DNA from: CAYXVF01 sp964468125
GTDB taxonomy: Bacteria > Myxococcota > XYA12-FULL-58-9 > CAYXVF01
Direction: 5' to 3'
Assembly: GCA_964468125.1 (NCBI GenBank)
Contig: CAYXVF010000016.1
Coordinates: 13,721-77,720, forward strand
DNA: 64,000 nucleotides
Part shown: one piece after another, positions 49,724-57,273 of the stretch
Layout of the letters: each line of letters starts with the position of its first letter
How positions within the stretch are numbered: position 1 is the first letter of the stretch
The notes under the pieces: model-generated
What the model saw: only the letters and a program-made list of their open reading frames with translations
The model's database searches: none
Told to the model about the DNA's origin: nothing
Position numbers and translations under genes: made by a program

Positions 49724-50806
49724 ATGAGCAAGCGCGCCTTCAACTTCTCCCCCGGGCCGAGCGCTCTTCCCACCGAGGTGCTCAAGCGCGCCCAAGCCGA
49801 GCTCTTGGATTTCAAAGGGTCCGGCATGTCGATCATGGAAATGAGCCATCGCAGCCCCGCCTATGAAGCGGTGCACGATGGAGCGATCTCCAATCTCCGA
49901 ACTCTCATGGGCATCTCCGAGGACTACGCGGTCCTCTTCATGGGCGGTGGCGCTCGCACGCAGTTCGCTCTCGTACCCTACAACCTCGGCCTCCGGGATC
50001 GTCCAAGCGACTACATTCTCACCGGGACCTGGTCGGAAGGGGCGGCGCACGAGGCGGGCAAGCTCGGTGCGGCCAAGACGGTTTGGAGCGGGGCGGACGG
50101 CGGTTACCGTCACGTGCCTCGCGATGATGAGGTCGAGGCGAGCGACGCTGCCGCCTATCTGCACTACACGAGCAACAACACCATTTACGGAACTCAGTTC
50201 CCTCACGTTCCCGAGGTCTCGAAGGCTCCGCTGGTTTGCGACATGTCGTCCGACATTCTATCCCGGCCGGTCGACGTCTCTCGTTTTGGGCTGATCTACG
50301 CCGGCGCCCAGAAGAACATGGGGCCCTCGGGAGTGACCGTGGTGATCGTCCGGCGTGATCTGCTCGAACGGGTTCCGGAGGACATTCCGGAGCTGTGGAG
50401 CTACGCGAAGATCGCGGCCAAGAACTCCCTGCTCAACACCCCGCCGACCTTCCCGATCTACATGGTCAAGTTGGTCACCGATTGGCTGTTGGAACGCGGC
50501 GGGCTCAGCGCGATGGCGGAGCGCAACGAAACAAAGGCGCGGCTCCTCTACGACGCGATCGACGGCGAGTTCTATCGCCCCCACGCGGACGCGGAATCGC
50601 GGTCGCGAATGAATGTCACCTTTCGTTTGCCCTCCGAGGAGCTGGAACGACGCTTCGTCGATGCCTGCACCGAGCGTGGGCTACTGAGTGTCAAAGGACA
50701 CCGCTCAGTGGGGGGCATTCGCGCGTCGATCTATAACGCGGTGCCCCAGGATGCGGTCGAAGCATTGGTGACCGAAATGGTCGATTTCAGCTCCAGACAC
50801 GGCTGA
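49724..50806 (+). CDS. serC: Phosphoserine aminotransferase
   Basis: 360 residues from ATG 49724. NFSPGPSALPTEVLKRAQAE and GMSIMEMSHRSPAYEAVHDG start the class V aminotransferase fold. MGGGARTQFALVPYNL, DMSSDILSRPVDVSRFG and YAGAQKNMGPSGVTVVI with the PLP-binding Lys follow, and the C-terminus ends with GHRSVGGIRASIYNAVP. It converts 3-phosphohydroxypyruvate to phosphoserine in serine synthesis. It is not linked to serA here. A hairpin and the DUF1641 gene follow. Confidence 0.97.
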   Translation: MSKRAFNFSPGPSALPTEVLKRAQAELLDFKGSGMSIMEMSHRSPAYEAVHDGAISNLRTLMGISEDYAVLFMGGGARTQFALVPYNLGLRDRPSDYILTGTWSEGAAHEAGKLGAAKTVWSGADGGYRHVPRDDEVEASDAAAYLHYTSNNTIYGTQFPHVPEVSKAPLVCDMSSDILSRPVDVSRFGLIYAGAQKNMGPSGVTVVIVRRDLLERVPEDIPELWSYAKIAAKNSLLNTPPTFPIYMVKLVTDWLLERGGLSAMAERNETKARLLYDAIDGEFYRPHADAESRSRMNVTFRLPSEELERRFVDACTERGLLSVKGHRSVGGIRASIYNAVPQDAVEALVTEMVDFSSRHG

Positions 50807-50828
50807 GAGTTGCAAGTCGATTAATCAG

Positions 50829-50847
50829 GTCGCAGACGTTCTGCGAC
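50829..50847 (+). promoter_or_regulatory. Perfect inverted repeat ahead of the DUF1641-SQR block
   Basis: GTCGCAG, a five-base spacer ACGTT and CTGCGAC form a perfect 7-bp dyad, 23 bases after the serC stop and about 100 bases before DUF1641. There is no T-run after it. It could be a regulator site or a weak terminator. Confidence 0.4.
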
Positions 50848-50946
50848 ATAATGGCGCAGGACACGGCCGAAGACGACATTCATGCGTCAGCATCGTTGGC
50901 ACGCACTTCGCAATCAAACCACCCACCGCTTCTTGGGGAGGGCACA

Positions 50947-51603
50947 ATGCAAACAGTAGAGTCGGGGTCCCACGACCCTTTGATCGAGATCCTTGCGCGC
51001 TTGGAGCGTCGCCTCGACCGGTTGGAATCGCGCCTGGAGCCGGTTTTTGCTGTCGTCGACAACGCTAACGCGGGGATCGCCGCGTTTACCGACACCGTCG
51101 ACGAAAAACTGGCCGCGATCAGCCGCTTTGACGAGCGCCTCGAAAAGGCGGCGGAGCTGGTGGAGCTTCTCACCGAGCCCGAGACGTTGGAAAAGCTACA
51201 CACCGCGGTGCGCCAGTTCGAGGAGATGCCGAAGCTGGTCGCGACCACCGGCGACGTAGTCGACGAGTGGATGAAGGAAGCGGCGGCGGACGGCGTCAAC
51301 GTGGGCGAGCTCGCCGAATCGCTCAACCACTTCACCATAGTCGTGCTGCGTCTGCTCACCAACGAGCGCTTTCGTTGCATGCTCGAGCGCTCAATTCTCA
51401 CCGTCGAGAGCTTCGTGCCTCTCGAGGCGTTGGCGGACGGCGCGAAGGCAACCCTCAACGGCGATCCGAAGCCGGTGGGCCTGTTCGGAGCGATGGGCGC
51501 CATGCGCGATCCGGACATCCAGCTGGCGGTCGGCTTCGCCCTCGAGACCGGCAAGATCGTCGGCAAGGCGATCCGCCGAGCCGTGGAAGAGAACAAGGCT
51601 TAG
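50947..51603 (+). CDS. DUF1641 domain-containing protein
   Basis: 218 residues from ATG 50947 with GGGGAGGGC upstream. A coiled N-terminus (ILARLERRLDRLESRLEPVF) is followed by the DUF1641 core: DEKLAAISRFDERLEKAAEL, the glutamic-acid-rich TEPETLEKLHTAVRQFEEMP, and the end MRDPDIQLAVGFALETGKIV. DUF1641 proteins are commonly encoded beside SQR, formate dehydrogenase or NADH-type genes and are thought to be membrane-associated accessory factors; no activity is known. A perfect hairpin separates it from the SQR gene. I infer that both serve sulfide or sulfur electron flow. Confidence 0.88.
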   Translation: MQTVESGSHDPLIEILARLERRLDRLESRLEPVFAVVDNANAGIAAFTDTVDEKLAAISRFDERLEKAAELVELLTEPETLEKLHTAVRQFEEMPKLVATTGDVVDEWMKEAAADGVNVGELAESLNHFTIVVLRLLTNERFRCMLERSILTVESFVPLEALADGAKATLNGDPKPVGLFGAMGAMRDPDIQLAVGFALETGKIVGKAIRRAVEENKA

Positions 51604-51610
51604 CACGATC

Positions 51611-51634
51611 GGAGGCTCGCTTCACCGAGCCTCC
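51611..51634 (+). promoter_or_regulatory. 9-bp perfect hairpin between DUF1641 and SQR
   Basis: GGAGGCTCG, loop CTTCAC, CGAGCCTCC. It is a perfect nine-pair stem with no T-run, so it may protect or process the mRNA rather than stop transcription. The loop sequence GCTTCACCGA recurs in the hairpin at 52932-52961. Confidence 0.65.
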
Positions 51635-51679
51635 GGGCAAAACGATTCGCACACGCCGAATCCTGGGGAGGAACATTCA

Positions 51680-52864
51680 ATGTCACATCATGAACTCGTC
51701 ATCGTCGGCGCTGGGACCGCCGGTCTCACGGTCGCGTCTCAACTGTTGAATCAAGCGCCGAATCTCGACATTGCGGTGATCGAGCCATCGGACAAGCACT
51801 ACTACCAGCCGATTTGGACCCTGGTCGGCGCTGGGGTCTTCGATCGCTACAGCTCCGAGCGTCCCCAGGCGTCGGTCATGCCGCCGGAGTGCACCTGGAT
51901 CAAAGAGCGCGTCGTTTCGTTCAATCCGGAAAAGAACGAGGTCGTCACCGACGGAAAAGAGCCGGTGAGCTACGACTACTTGGTGGTCGCCGCCGGCATC
52001 AAGCTCGACTGGGATCGGGTCAAGGGCTTGCGAGACGCGCTGGGCAAGAACGGCGTGAGCTCGAACTACTCCTTCGACACGGTCGAGAAGACCTGGGATT
52101 TCATTCAGGCCACCAAGTCAGGAAACGCCCTGTTCACCTTCCCTAGCACCCCGATCAAGTGCGCCGGAGCGCCGCAGAAGATCATGTACCTCGCCGAGGA
52201 GCACTGGCGGAAGGTTGGAGTGCGCCCGCAGGTGGATGTGACGTACATGTGCGCGGGCGCAGCGATCTTTGGCGTACCGAAGTATCGCAAGGCGCTCGAG
52301 AAGATCGTCGAGGAGCGCGACATTCGCTGCGAGTTCAAGCAGGACCTCGTCGAGATCCGAGCGGACGCAAAGGAGGCGGTGTTCCGTCACCTCGAAAGCG
52401 GCGAAGAAACGGTCAAGTCCTACGAGATGATTCACGTCACCCCGCACCAGTGCGCGCCGGACTTCATTTCCGAGTCCGCCCTCGCCGGCGAAGGTGGCTG
52501 GGTCGAAGTGGACAAACACACCACGCAGCACACCCGTTTTTCCAACGTCTTCTCGCTCGGCGACTGCAGCAGCCTACCGACCAGCAAGACCGGGGCGGCG
52601 ATTCGAAAGCAAGCACCGGTGTTGGTGGAGAACTTGTTGGCGGTACGCAACGATGAGCCGGTTATCGCACACTATGACGGCTATGCGTCCTGTCCGCTCG
52701 TGACGGGTCGTGGAAAGGTGATCCTCGCCGAGTTCGGTTACGACGGGAAAATCATGGAGTCCTTCCCGTTCGATCAGTCCGAGGAGCGCTACTCGATGTA
52801 TGCTCTGAAGGCGTACGGCCTCCCCAAGATGTACTGGCACGGAATGCTGAAGGGGCGCGTCTAG
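51680..52864 (+). CDS. sqr: Sulfide:quinone oxidoreductase, type II (SQOR-like)
   Basis: 394 residues with GGGGAGGA before the ATG. N-terminal FAD fold is ELVIVGAGTAGLTVASQLLN. The redox-active cysteines of the human-type (type II) SQR are present: Cys161 in TPIKCAGAPQKIMYL and Cys296 in FSLGDCSSLPTSKTGAA. The C-terminus KAYGLPKMYWHGMLKGRV could bind the membrane. It oxidises sulfide to sulfane sulfur and gives electrons to quinone. The DUF1641 gene upstream and the hydrogenase cluster downstream suggest linked sulfur and hydrogen metabolism, by inference. The Cys pair rules out close NDH-2 relatives. Confidence 0.9.
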   Translation: MSHHELVIVGAGTAGLTVASQLLNQAPNLDIAVIEPSDKHYYQPIWTLVGAGVFDRYSSERPQASVMPPECTWIKERVVSFNPEKNEVVTDGKEPVSYDYLVVAAGIKLDWDRVKGLRDALGKNGVSSNYSFDTVEKTWDFIQATKSGNALFTFPSTPIKCAGAPQKIMYLAEEHWRKVGVRPQVDVTYMCAGAAIFGVPKYRKALEKIVEERDIRCEFKQDLVEIRADAKEAVFRHLESGEETVKSYEMIHVTPHQCAPDFISESALAGEGGWVEVDKHTTQHTRFSNVFSLGDCSSLPTSKTGAAIRKQAPVLVENLLAVRNDEPVIAHYDGYASCPLVTGRGKVILAEFGYDGKIMESFPFDQSEERYSMYALKAYGLPKMYWHGMLKGRV

Positions 52865-52931
52865 CGTTGCGGTCTCCGCCGGGTTTGATCCGGTTTGAGA
52901 CGAGCGATGACGTCGAATGCGCTTCCTCGCG

Positions 52932-52961
52932 GCGGGCGGTCGGGCTTCACCGACCGTCCGC
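52932..52961. terminator. Strong hairpin between convergent SQR and hypC
   Basis: GCGGGCGGTCGG, loop GCTTCA and CCGACCGTCCGC form a 12-pair stem with one G-T pair, covering the hypC stop. It works on either strand, so it could be a bidirectional terminator, but neither side has a T-run. The loop GCTTCACCGA is shared with the hairpin upstream of SQR. Confidence 0.5.
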
Positions 52962-53237
52962 CGCTCTTGCGTGGAGCACGAGCGAGTCGTCGGTGTCAGC
53001 ATCCGTCTCATCAGGCAAGCTCGCGAGCATCTCGTCGTAGGTCGCCCAGACTTCGCGCGCGCGAGCTTCGCTGAGCTTTTCAATCGCCTGACCGAGGTGG
53101 ACCGCCACGTAGTCGCCGGGCTGAATCTCCTCGAATTGGAGCATGAAGAGACTCACGTCCCTCACCGTTCCGCGCGCTTCGCACCGTGCGACGAACCCGT
53201 CGATCGACTCAATCTTCATTGGCACAGCAAAGCACAT
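52947..53237 (-). CDS. hypC: Hydrogenase maturation factor HypC/HybG
   Basis: 96 residues. MCFAVPMKIESIDGFVARCE begins with the essential Cys2 of HypC (MC.AVP; Phe replaces the usual Leu at residue 3). VSLFMLQFEEIQPGDYVAVH is the family's beta-barrel core, and a longer acidic C-terminal tail follows (DETDADTDDSLVL). HypC carries the Fe(CN)2CO group to the hydrogenase large subunit. It is divergent from the protease gene and convergent with SQR. hypA, B, D, E and F are not in this window. Confidence 0.92.
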   Translation of the reverse strand: MCFAVPMKIESIDGFVARCEARGTVRDVSLFMLQFEEIQPGDYVAVHLGQAIEKLSEARAREVWATYDEMLASLPDETDADTDDSLVLHARAADGR

Positions 53238-53348
53238 GGGGCGACTCCTCCGCCGTCAACTAAGGCACAGTTTGGGCCCCGGTGGCATGACATTCATCAA
53301 GGCAGGCATCGCTTGAATGTAATCATATGGCGCCGCTGGGAGGGCTGG

Positions 53349-53840
53349 GTGAACGACGCACTCGTATTGGCGATTGGCAACTCGATCAGAACAGATGACG
53401 GCGCGGGCCCGCACGCAGTAGAGCGCTCTAAGCGCGAGCTCTACGGAGAGGCGGTGGAGTGGATGGACGGCGGAACGCTCAGCTTCACCCTCTTGCCATC
53501 GATCAGTGGACGCGATGCGCTCGTCGTGGTTGACGCCGCGGACCTCGGAGAGCCTTCGGGGACAGTGAGTGTTGCGATGGGCCCGGAGATGGATCGGCTA
53601 CTCTCGCGTGGCAAGCTCAGCACCGCGCACGAAGTGAGCTTGACCGACCTCCTCGCCACAGCCGCTCTCGTTGGCCAGCTCCCGGTGCGGCGCGCGCTCG
53701 TGTGCATTCAGCCGGAGTATACGGGGTGGGGTACGGAGCCCACGGAGACGGTCGCTCGGGCGATCCCCAAAGCCTGCGACGCGATCCGCGAGATTCTCGA
53801 GGAATGGGGCTTCGTTCTCGAAGACAGGAGCGCCGCATGA
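53349..53840 (+). CDS. [NiFe] hydrogenase maturation protease (HycI/HyaD-like)
   Basis: 163 residues from GTG 53349, with GGGAGGGC just upstream; the frame opens further upstream without similarity. VLAIGNSIRTDDGAGPHAVE is the conserved N-terminus with the metal-binding Asp, and VVVDAADLGEPSG and HEVSLTDLLATAAL with the conserved His follow. It cuts the C-terminal tail of the large subunit after Ni insertion. The substrate is very likely the large subunit at 57270-59009. The stop overlaps the next ATG (ATGA). Confidence 0.88.
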   Translation: MNDALVLAIGNSIRTDDGAGPHAVERSKRELYGEAVEWMDGGTLSFTLLPSISGRDALVVVDAADLGEPSGTVSVAMGPEMDRLLSRGKLSTAHEVSLTDLLATAALVGQLPVRRALVCIQPEYTGWGTEPTETVARAIPKACDAIREILEEWGFVLEDRSAA

Positions 53841-54211
53841 TGGCCCGAGCCTTGTTGACCGAGATTCTCGCGGCGCTCGAGACCCTCGCCGAGCGCGAAC
53901 ACACGGAGGTCATCGACCTTCGCAGTCTACCCATGTCTCCGCAGGACCGCGAAGAGCTCGAAGAAATGCTGGGCCGAGGAGAGGTTAAAGCCTCGATCAG
54001 CGCCGCCGGGGACACGGAAATATTCGAAACTCAGTTCCCAGGCGTGTGGTGGGTCCGGCATCGGGGTTCGACGGACGAGATCGTGTACGAAGCGATCGAA
54101 GTGACGCGATGCCCGGAGCTGCTCTCCGCGCCCGTAGACGACGTCAGGGATTCGGCGCGGGAGTTACGCAGCTTTCTCGCCGAGGGAGGAGAAGACACGC
54201 ATGCGACATGA
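53837..54211 (+). CDS. Hydrogenase expression protein, HupH C-terminal domain-like
   Basis: 124 residues from ATG 53837 (GGAG nearby). SLPMSPQDREELEEMLGRGE, then VKASISAAGDTEIFETQFPG and VWWVRHRGSTDEIVYEAIEV match the C-terminal domain of HupH/HyaF-type hydrogenase assembly proteins. They are thought to help mature the small subunit's Fe-S clusters. It is shorter than HupH of about 280 residues: only this domain is present. It overlaps both neighbours, so it is part of the hydrogenase operon. Confidence 0.8.
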   Translation: MMARALLTEILAALETLAEREHTEVIDLRSLPMSPQDREELEEMLGRGEVKASISAAGDTEIFETQFPGVWWVRHRGSTDEIVYEAIEVTRCPELLSAPVDDVRDSARELRSFLAEGGEDTHAT

Positions 54212-55307
54212 TGAAACCGCGGGGGAAGCACTACGCCGTCGAGGAATATCACGCCGCGCTTTCATCAAGCTCGGCTCTTTCGTGGCGAGCAGTCTCGCTC
54301 TCGTTCCGAGCGCGGCGGCGGAGATCGCGCAGGCCCTGGCGGCCGCTAAGCGCCGATCGGTGATCTGGCTCTCGTTCCAAGAGTGCACTGGGTGCACCGA
54401 GTCGATCCTGCGCTCGCACAGTCCGACCCTCGAGGAGCTGATCTTCGACTTCGTTTCCCTCGACTATCACCACGCGCTGCAAGCGGTTTCCGGCCATGCC
54501 GCGGAGAAAGCGCGCGAAGACGCGATCCGTGAGCACAAAGGCAGGTACCTGGTGATCGTCGACGGCTCGATCCCGCTGAAGGACGGCGGCGTTTATTCGA
54601 CCATCGCCGGCGTTACGAATGTTCAAATGTTCGAGGAGACGGTGAAGGATGCGTTCGCGGTGATCGCGCTCGGCACCTGCGCCGCGTTCGGCGGTATTCC
54701 CTACGCCAAGCCGAACCCCACCGGCGCGGTGCCGGTCAGCGAGATCATCCCAGAGGGAATCCCCCTGATCAATGTGTCCGGTTGCCCGCCGATGCCGACG
54801 GTGATCACCGGTGTCCTGAGCCACGTGCTGGCGTTTGGGACACCACCGGAGCTCGACCATCTGAAGCGACCGCTCGCCTTTTTTGGCGAATCGATTCACG
54901 ACCGCTGCTATCGCCGCCCGTTCTACAACGAGGGCAAGTTCGCCGAGAGCTTTGACGACGAAGGCGCGCGCAAGGGCTATTGCCTCTATCGCGTCGGCTG
55001 CAAGGGACCCATCGCCTACAACGCCTGCGCCACCCTGAAGTGGAACAATGGTGCCTCTTTCCCGATCGAGTCGGGCCACGGGTGCCTGGGCTGCTCGGAG
55101 CCGAACTTCTGGGACATGGGTGGGTTCTACAAACCGTTGGCGGCGGGCACCTGGGACGACGGAACGCGCACGCAGACCTTTGCTCAGGCTGTGGGGGGCG
55201 GGATCGTGCTCGGCGCGGGGGCAGCGGCCCTCGGGCGCTTGAAGCAGAAGCGTGTGGCCGCGGAAGACGCCGCGATCGAAGAGCAAAAAGCGAAGGGAGA
55301 GGCGTGA
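54201..55307 (+). CDS. [NiFe] hydrogenase small subunit (Isp-type, group 1e-like)
   Basis: 368 residues. The twin-arginine signal is RRGISRRAFIKLGSFVASSL (Arg18, Arg19), so it is exported folded with its partner. The proximal cluster begins at SFQECTGCTESILRS (Cys62, Cys65). Further ligands are in ALGTCAAFGGIPYAKP, VSGCPPMPTVITG, HDRCYRRPFYNEG and HGCLGCSEPNFWDMG. It has three Fe-S clusters passing electrons from the large subunit to the membrane partner. The C-terminus has a weak hydrophobic stretch (VGGGIVLGAGAAALG). It overlaps the HupH-like gene and precedes isp1. Confidence 0.95.
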   Translation: MRHDETAGEALRRRGISRRAFIKLGSFVASSLALVPSAAAEIAQALAAAKRRSVIWLSFQECTGCTESILRSHSPTLEELIFDFVSLDYHHALQAVSGHAAEKAREDAIREHKGRYLVIVDGSIPLKDGGVYSTIAGVTNVQMFEETVKDAFAVIALGTCAAFGGIPYAKPNPTGAVPVSEIIPEGIPLINVSGCPPMPTVITGVLSHVLAFGTPPELDHLKRPLAFFGESIHDRCYRRPFYNEGKFAESFDDEGARKGYCLYRVGCKGPIAYNACATLKWNNGASFPIESGHGCLGCSEPNFWDMGGFYKPLAAGTWDDGTRTQTFAQAVGGGIVLGAGAAALGRLKQKRVAAEDAAIEEQKAKGEA

Positions 55308-55969
55308 TGGAACCTCACGAGCTGTTGGCGTTCGCCCGGGGACCCGCGTTGAAAGCGTCGCTCATCGTGTTCGCGGTCGCGGCGACCTGGCGCTTGGTCG
55401 CCATCTTCTTGTTGCCCGGCTCGAAGGATCTCACGAGCGGCCGACCTGGGGTGAGCGAGGTCGGCGGCGCGGTACGAAAAATGTTCCAGGTTCTGCCGCA
55501 CAAGCCGTTCCGGGACCGAGGCCTCTTCGTGAACCTGAACGCCTGGGTCTTTCATTTCGGACTCTTGTTCATCGTGCTGCTGGGCACACCGCACATCCTC
55601 TTCCTCGGCGATTTCCTGGGATTCACTTGGCCGGGCCTGCCGAAGGGGGTGATCGACGTGATCAGCGTCGTGACCCTGGCGTCGCTCATCGCGATTCTCG
55701 TGTATCGGGTGCAGTACAAAGTCACACGCTTGCTGTCGGGATTTGACGACTACTTCTCCTGGCTCGTGACTTTTCTGCCGGTACTGACCGGGCTTCTCGC
55801 CACATTCAAAATCGGCGCACGCTACGAGACGCTCTTGGCGCTTCACATCCTGAGCTTCGAGCTCCTGCTGATCTGGTTCCCCTTCAGCAAGCTGATGCAC
55901 GCCTTCAGCGTGTTCTTCTCACGGGCTCGCACGGGGGCCCGCTATGCGCACCGGGGGGTCGAGATATGA
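55307..55969 (+). CDS. isp1: Isp1: NarI-like membrane cytochrome b
   Basis: 220 residues with five hydrophobic segments (KASLIVFAVAATWRLVAIFL, NAWVFHFGLLFIVLLGTPHI, VIDVISVVTLASLIAILVYR, WLVTFLPVLTGLLATFKIG, LHILSFELLLIWFPFSKLMH). Histidines inside helices, such as HFG and LHIL, fit haem b ligands of the nitrate reductase gamma-like fold. In Isp-type hydrogenases it sits between the two subunits and links them to Isp2 and the quinone pool. One-base overlap with the small-subunit stop (TGATG). Confidence 0.9.
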   Translation: MEPHELLAFARGPALKASLIVFAVAATWRLVAIFLLPGSKDLTSGRPGVSEVGGAVRKMFQVLPHKPFRDRGLFVNLNAWVFHFGLLFIVLLGTPHILFLGDFLGFTWPGLPKGVIDVISVVTLASLIAILVYRVQYKVTRLLSGFDDYFSWLVTFLPVLTGLLATFKIGARYETLLALHILSFELLLIWFPFSKLMHAFSVFFSRARTGARYAHRGVEI

Positions 55970-57273
55970 GCACCGCCGAACCCAAAGTGATGGACAAACA
56001 CGGAGATCTCACCGACGACCAGCGCGTCGAGAACGCAATGCGCAGTTTCGTCCGCGACTTCGGCCGCGCCGCCGCGATGTACATGGAATCCTGCGTGAGC
56101 TGCGGACTGTGCGCCGAAGCCTGTCACTTCTTCGAGACGACGGGCGACCCGCGTTTTACGCCGATCTATAAGATCGAGCCGTTCAAGCGGGCCTATCAGC
56201 GTGAGGTGGGGCCCTTCGCTCCGATCTACAAGCTGCTCAAGCCAGCGGTGAAAGCGAAGCAGCTCGAGGAGTGGGAGGAGCTGATCTACGACTCGTGCAC
56301 CATGTGCGGTCGTTGCACCCTCGCTTGTCCGATGGGGATCGACATTCCTTCGCTGATCGAGCTCGCACGCCACGGCATGTACAAGGCGGGGCTCGTGCCC
56401 GCGCGGTTGCATCAGATCGCGAACAACGCCGATCGAAAGGTTGGAAGCCAAAGCGCGACGCCGGAAGAGTTCGGTCCGCGGATCGCGGAAATCGCAGCGC
56501 AGTACGGTGTGACCATGCCGGTGGATCGTGAGAAGGCCGACCTGCTCTTGACCGTGAGCGCCGGCCAGCTCGAGGGGCACACCGAGTCCCTCGCCAACAC
56601 CGCGAAGATCCTAAACCACATCGGGATCGACTGGACCTTCAGTACCAAAGGCTACGAGGCGACGAATTTCGGCCTGCTTTCGGGCTACATCGATCTGCAG
56701 AAGCGCTACACGATGCGTCTGATCGATGCGGCACTCTCCACGGGAGTGGGGACGGTGTTGCTGCCGGAGTGCGGTCACGCCTACGGAGCGATGCGTTGGC
56801 GCGCCGCCAATTGGTACGGCAAGCCACTGCCGTTCGAGATTCTGCACATGAGTGAGTTTCTCGGGGCGATGGTGAACGCCAAGAAGATCCGGGTGAAGAA
56901 AACCAGTGGCAAGGTGACCTACCATGACCCGTGCCAAGCGGGTCGGCGCGGTGGCATCTTCCAACAGCCCCGGGACGTGCTCGCCGAGCTCGGCTACGAG
57001 CTCATCGAGGCCGAGAACACGGGGCTCTACAATTGGTGCTGCGGTGGCGGAGGTGGGGCACTCGCCAATGCGCGCAATGTACCGTTGAGGCGCGAAGTCT
57101 TTCGACTGAAAATGAAACAGATGGACGACACGGGCGCGGAGATGGTCGCTTCTGCCTGCCACCAGTGTCACATCACCTTCGAGCAGGGCAAAGAGCACTT
57201 CAACTGGCCCACCCCCTTCGTCAACCTCGTCGACCTCATCGCGCCTCAGCTCGATGATGGAGGAGAATCATGA
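55966..57273 (+). CDS. isp2: Isp2: HdrD-like iron-sulfur protein
   Basis: 435 residues. Two [4Fe-4S] motifs are near the N-terminus: CVSCGLCAEACHF (Cys43, 46, 49, 53) and CTMCGRCTLACPMG (Cys111, 114, 117, 121). Two CCG-type modules follow: YHDPCQAGRRGGIFQQP with LYNWCCGGGGGALAN, preceded by LPECGHAYGAMRWRAANW. This is the heterodisulfide-reductase D-like protein of Isp hydrogenases. It may pass electrons between Isp1 haems and a sulfur or quinone partner. It overlaps both neighbouring genes (ATGA). Confidence 0.92.
   Translation: MSTAEPKVMDKHGDLTDDQRVENAMRSFVRDFGRAAAMYMESCVSCGLCAEACHFFETTGDPRFTPIYKIEPFKRAYQREVGPFAPIYKLLKPAVKAKQLEEWEELIYDSCTMCGRCTLACPMGIDIPSLIELARHGMYKAGLVPARLHQIANNADRKVGSQSATPEEFGPRIAEIAAQYGVTMPVDREKADLLLTVSAGQLEGHTESLANTAKILNHIGIDWTFSTKGYEATNFGLLSGYIDLQKRYTMRLIDAALSTGVGTVLLPECGHAYGAMRWRAANWYGKPLPFEILHMSEFLGAMVNAKKIRVKKTSGKVTYHDPCQAGRRGGIFQQPRDVLAELGYELIEAENTGLYNWCCGGGGGALANARNVPLRREVFRLKMKQMDDTGAEMVASACHQCHITFEQGKEHFNWPTPFVNLVDLIAPQLDDGGES

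Noticed and set aside
53238..53348. Sigma-54 promoter (GG-N10-GC) in the hypC-protease gap
   Set aside because: The nearest strings (TGGCATGACATTCATC and AGGCAGGCATCGCTTG) miss the GC or the spacing, so I do not call it.
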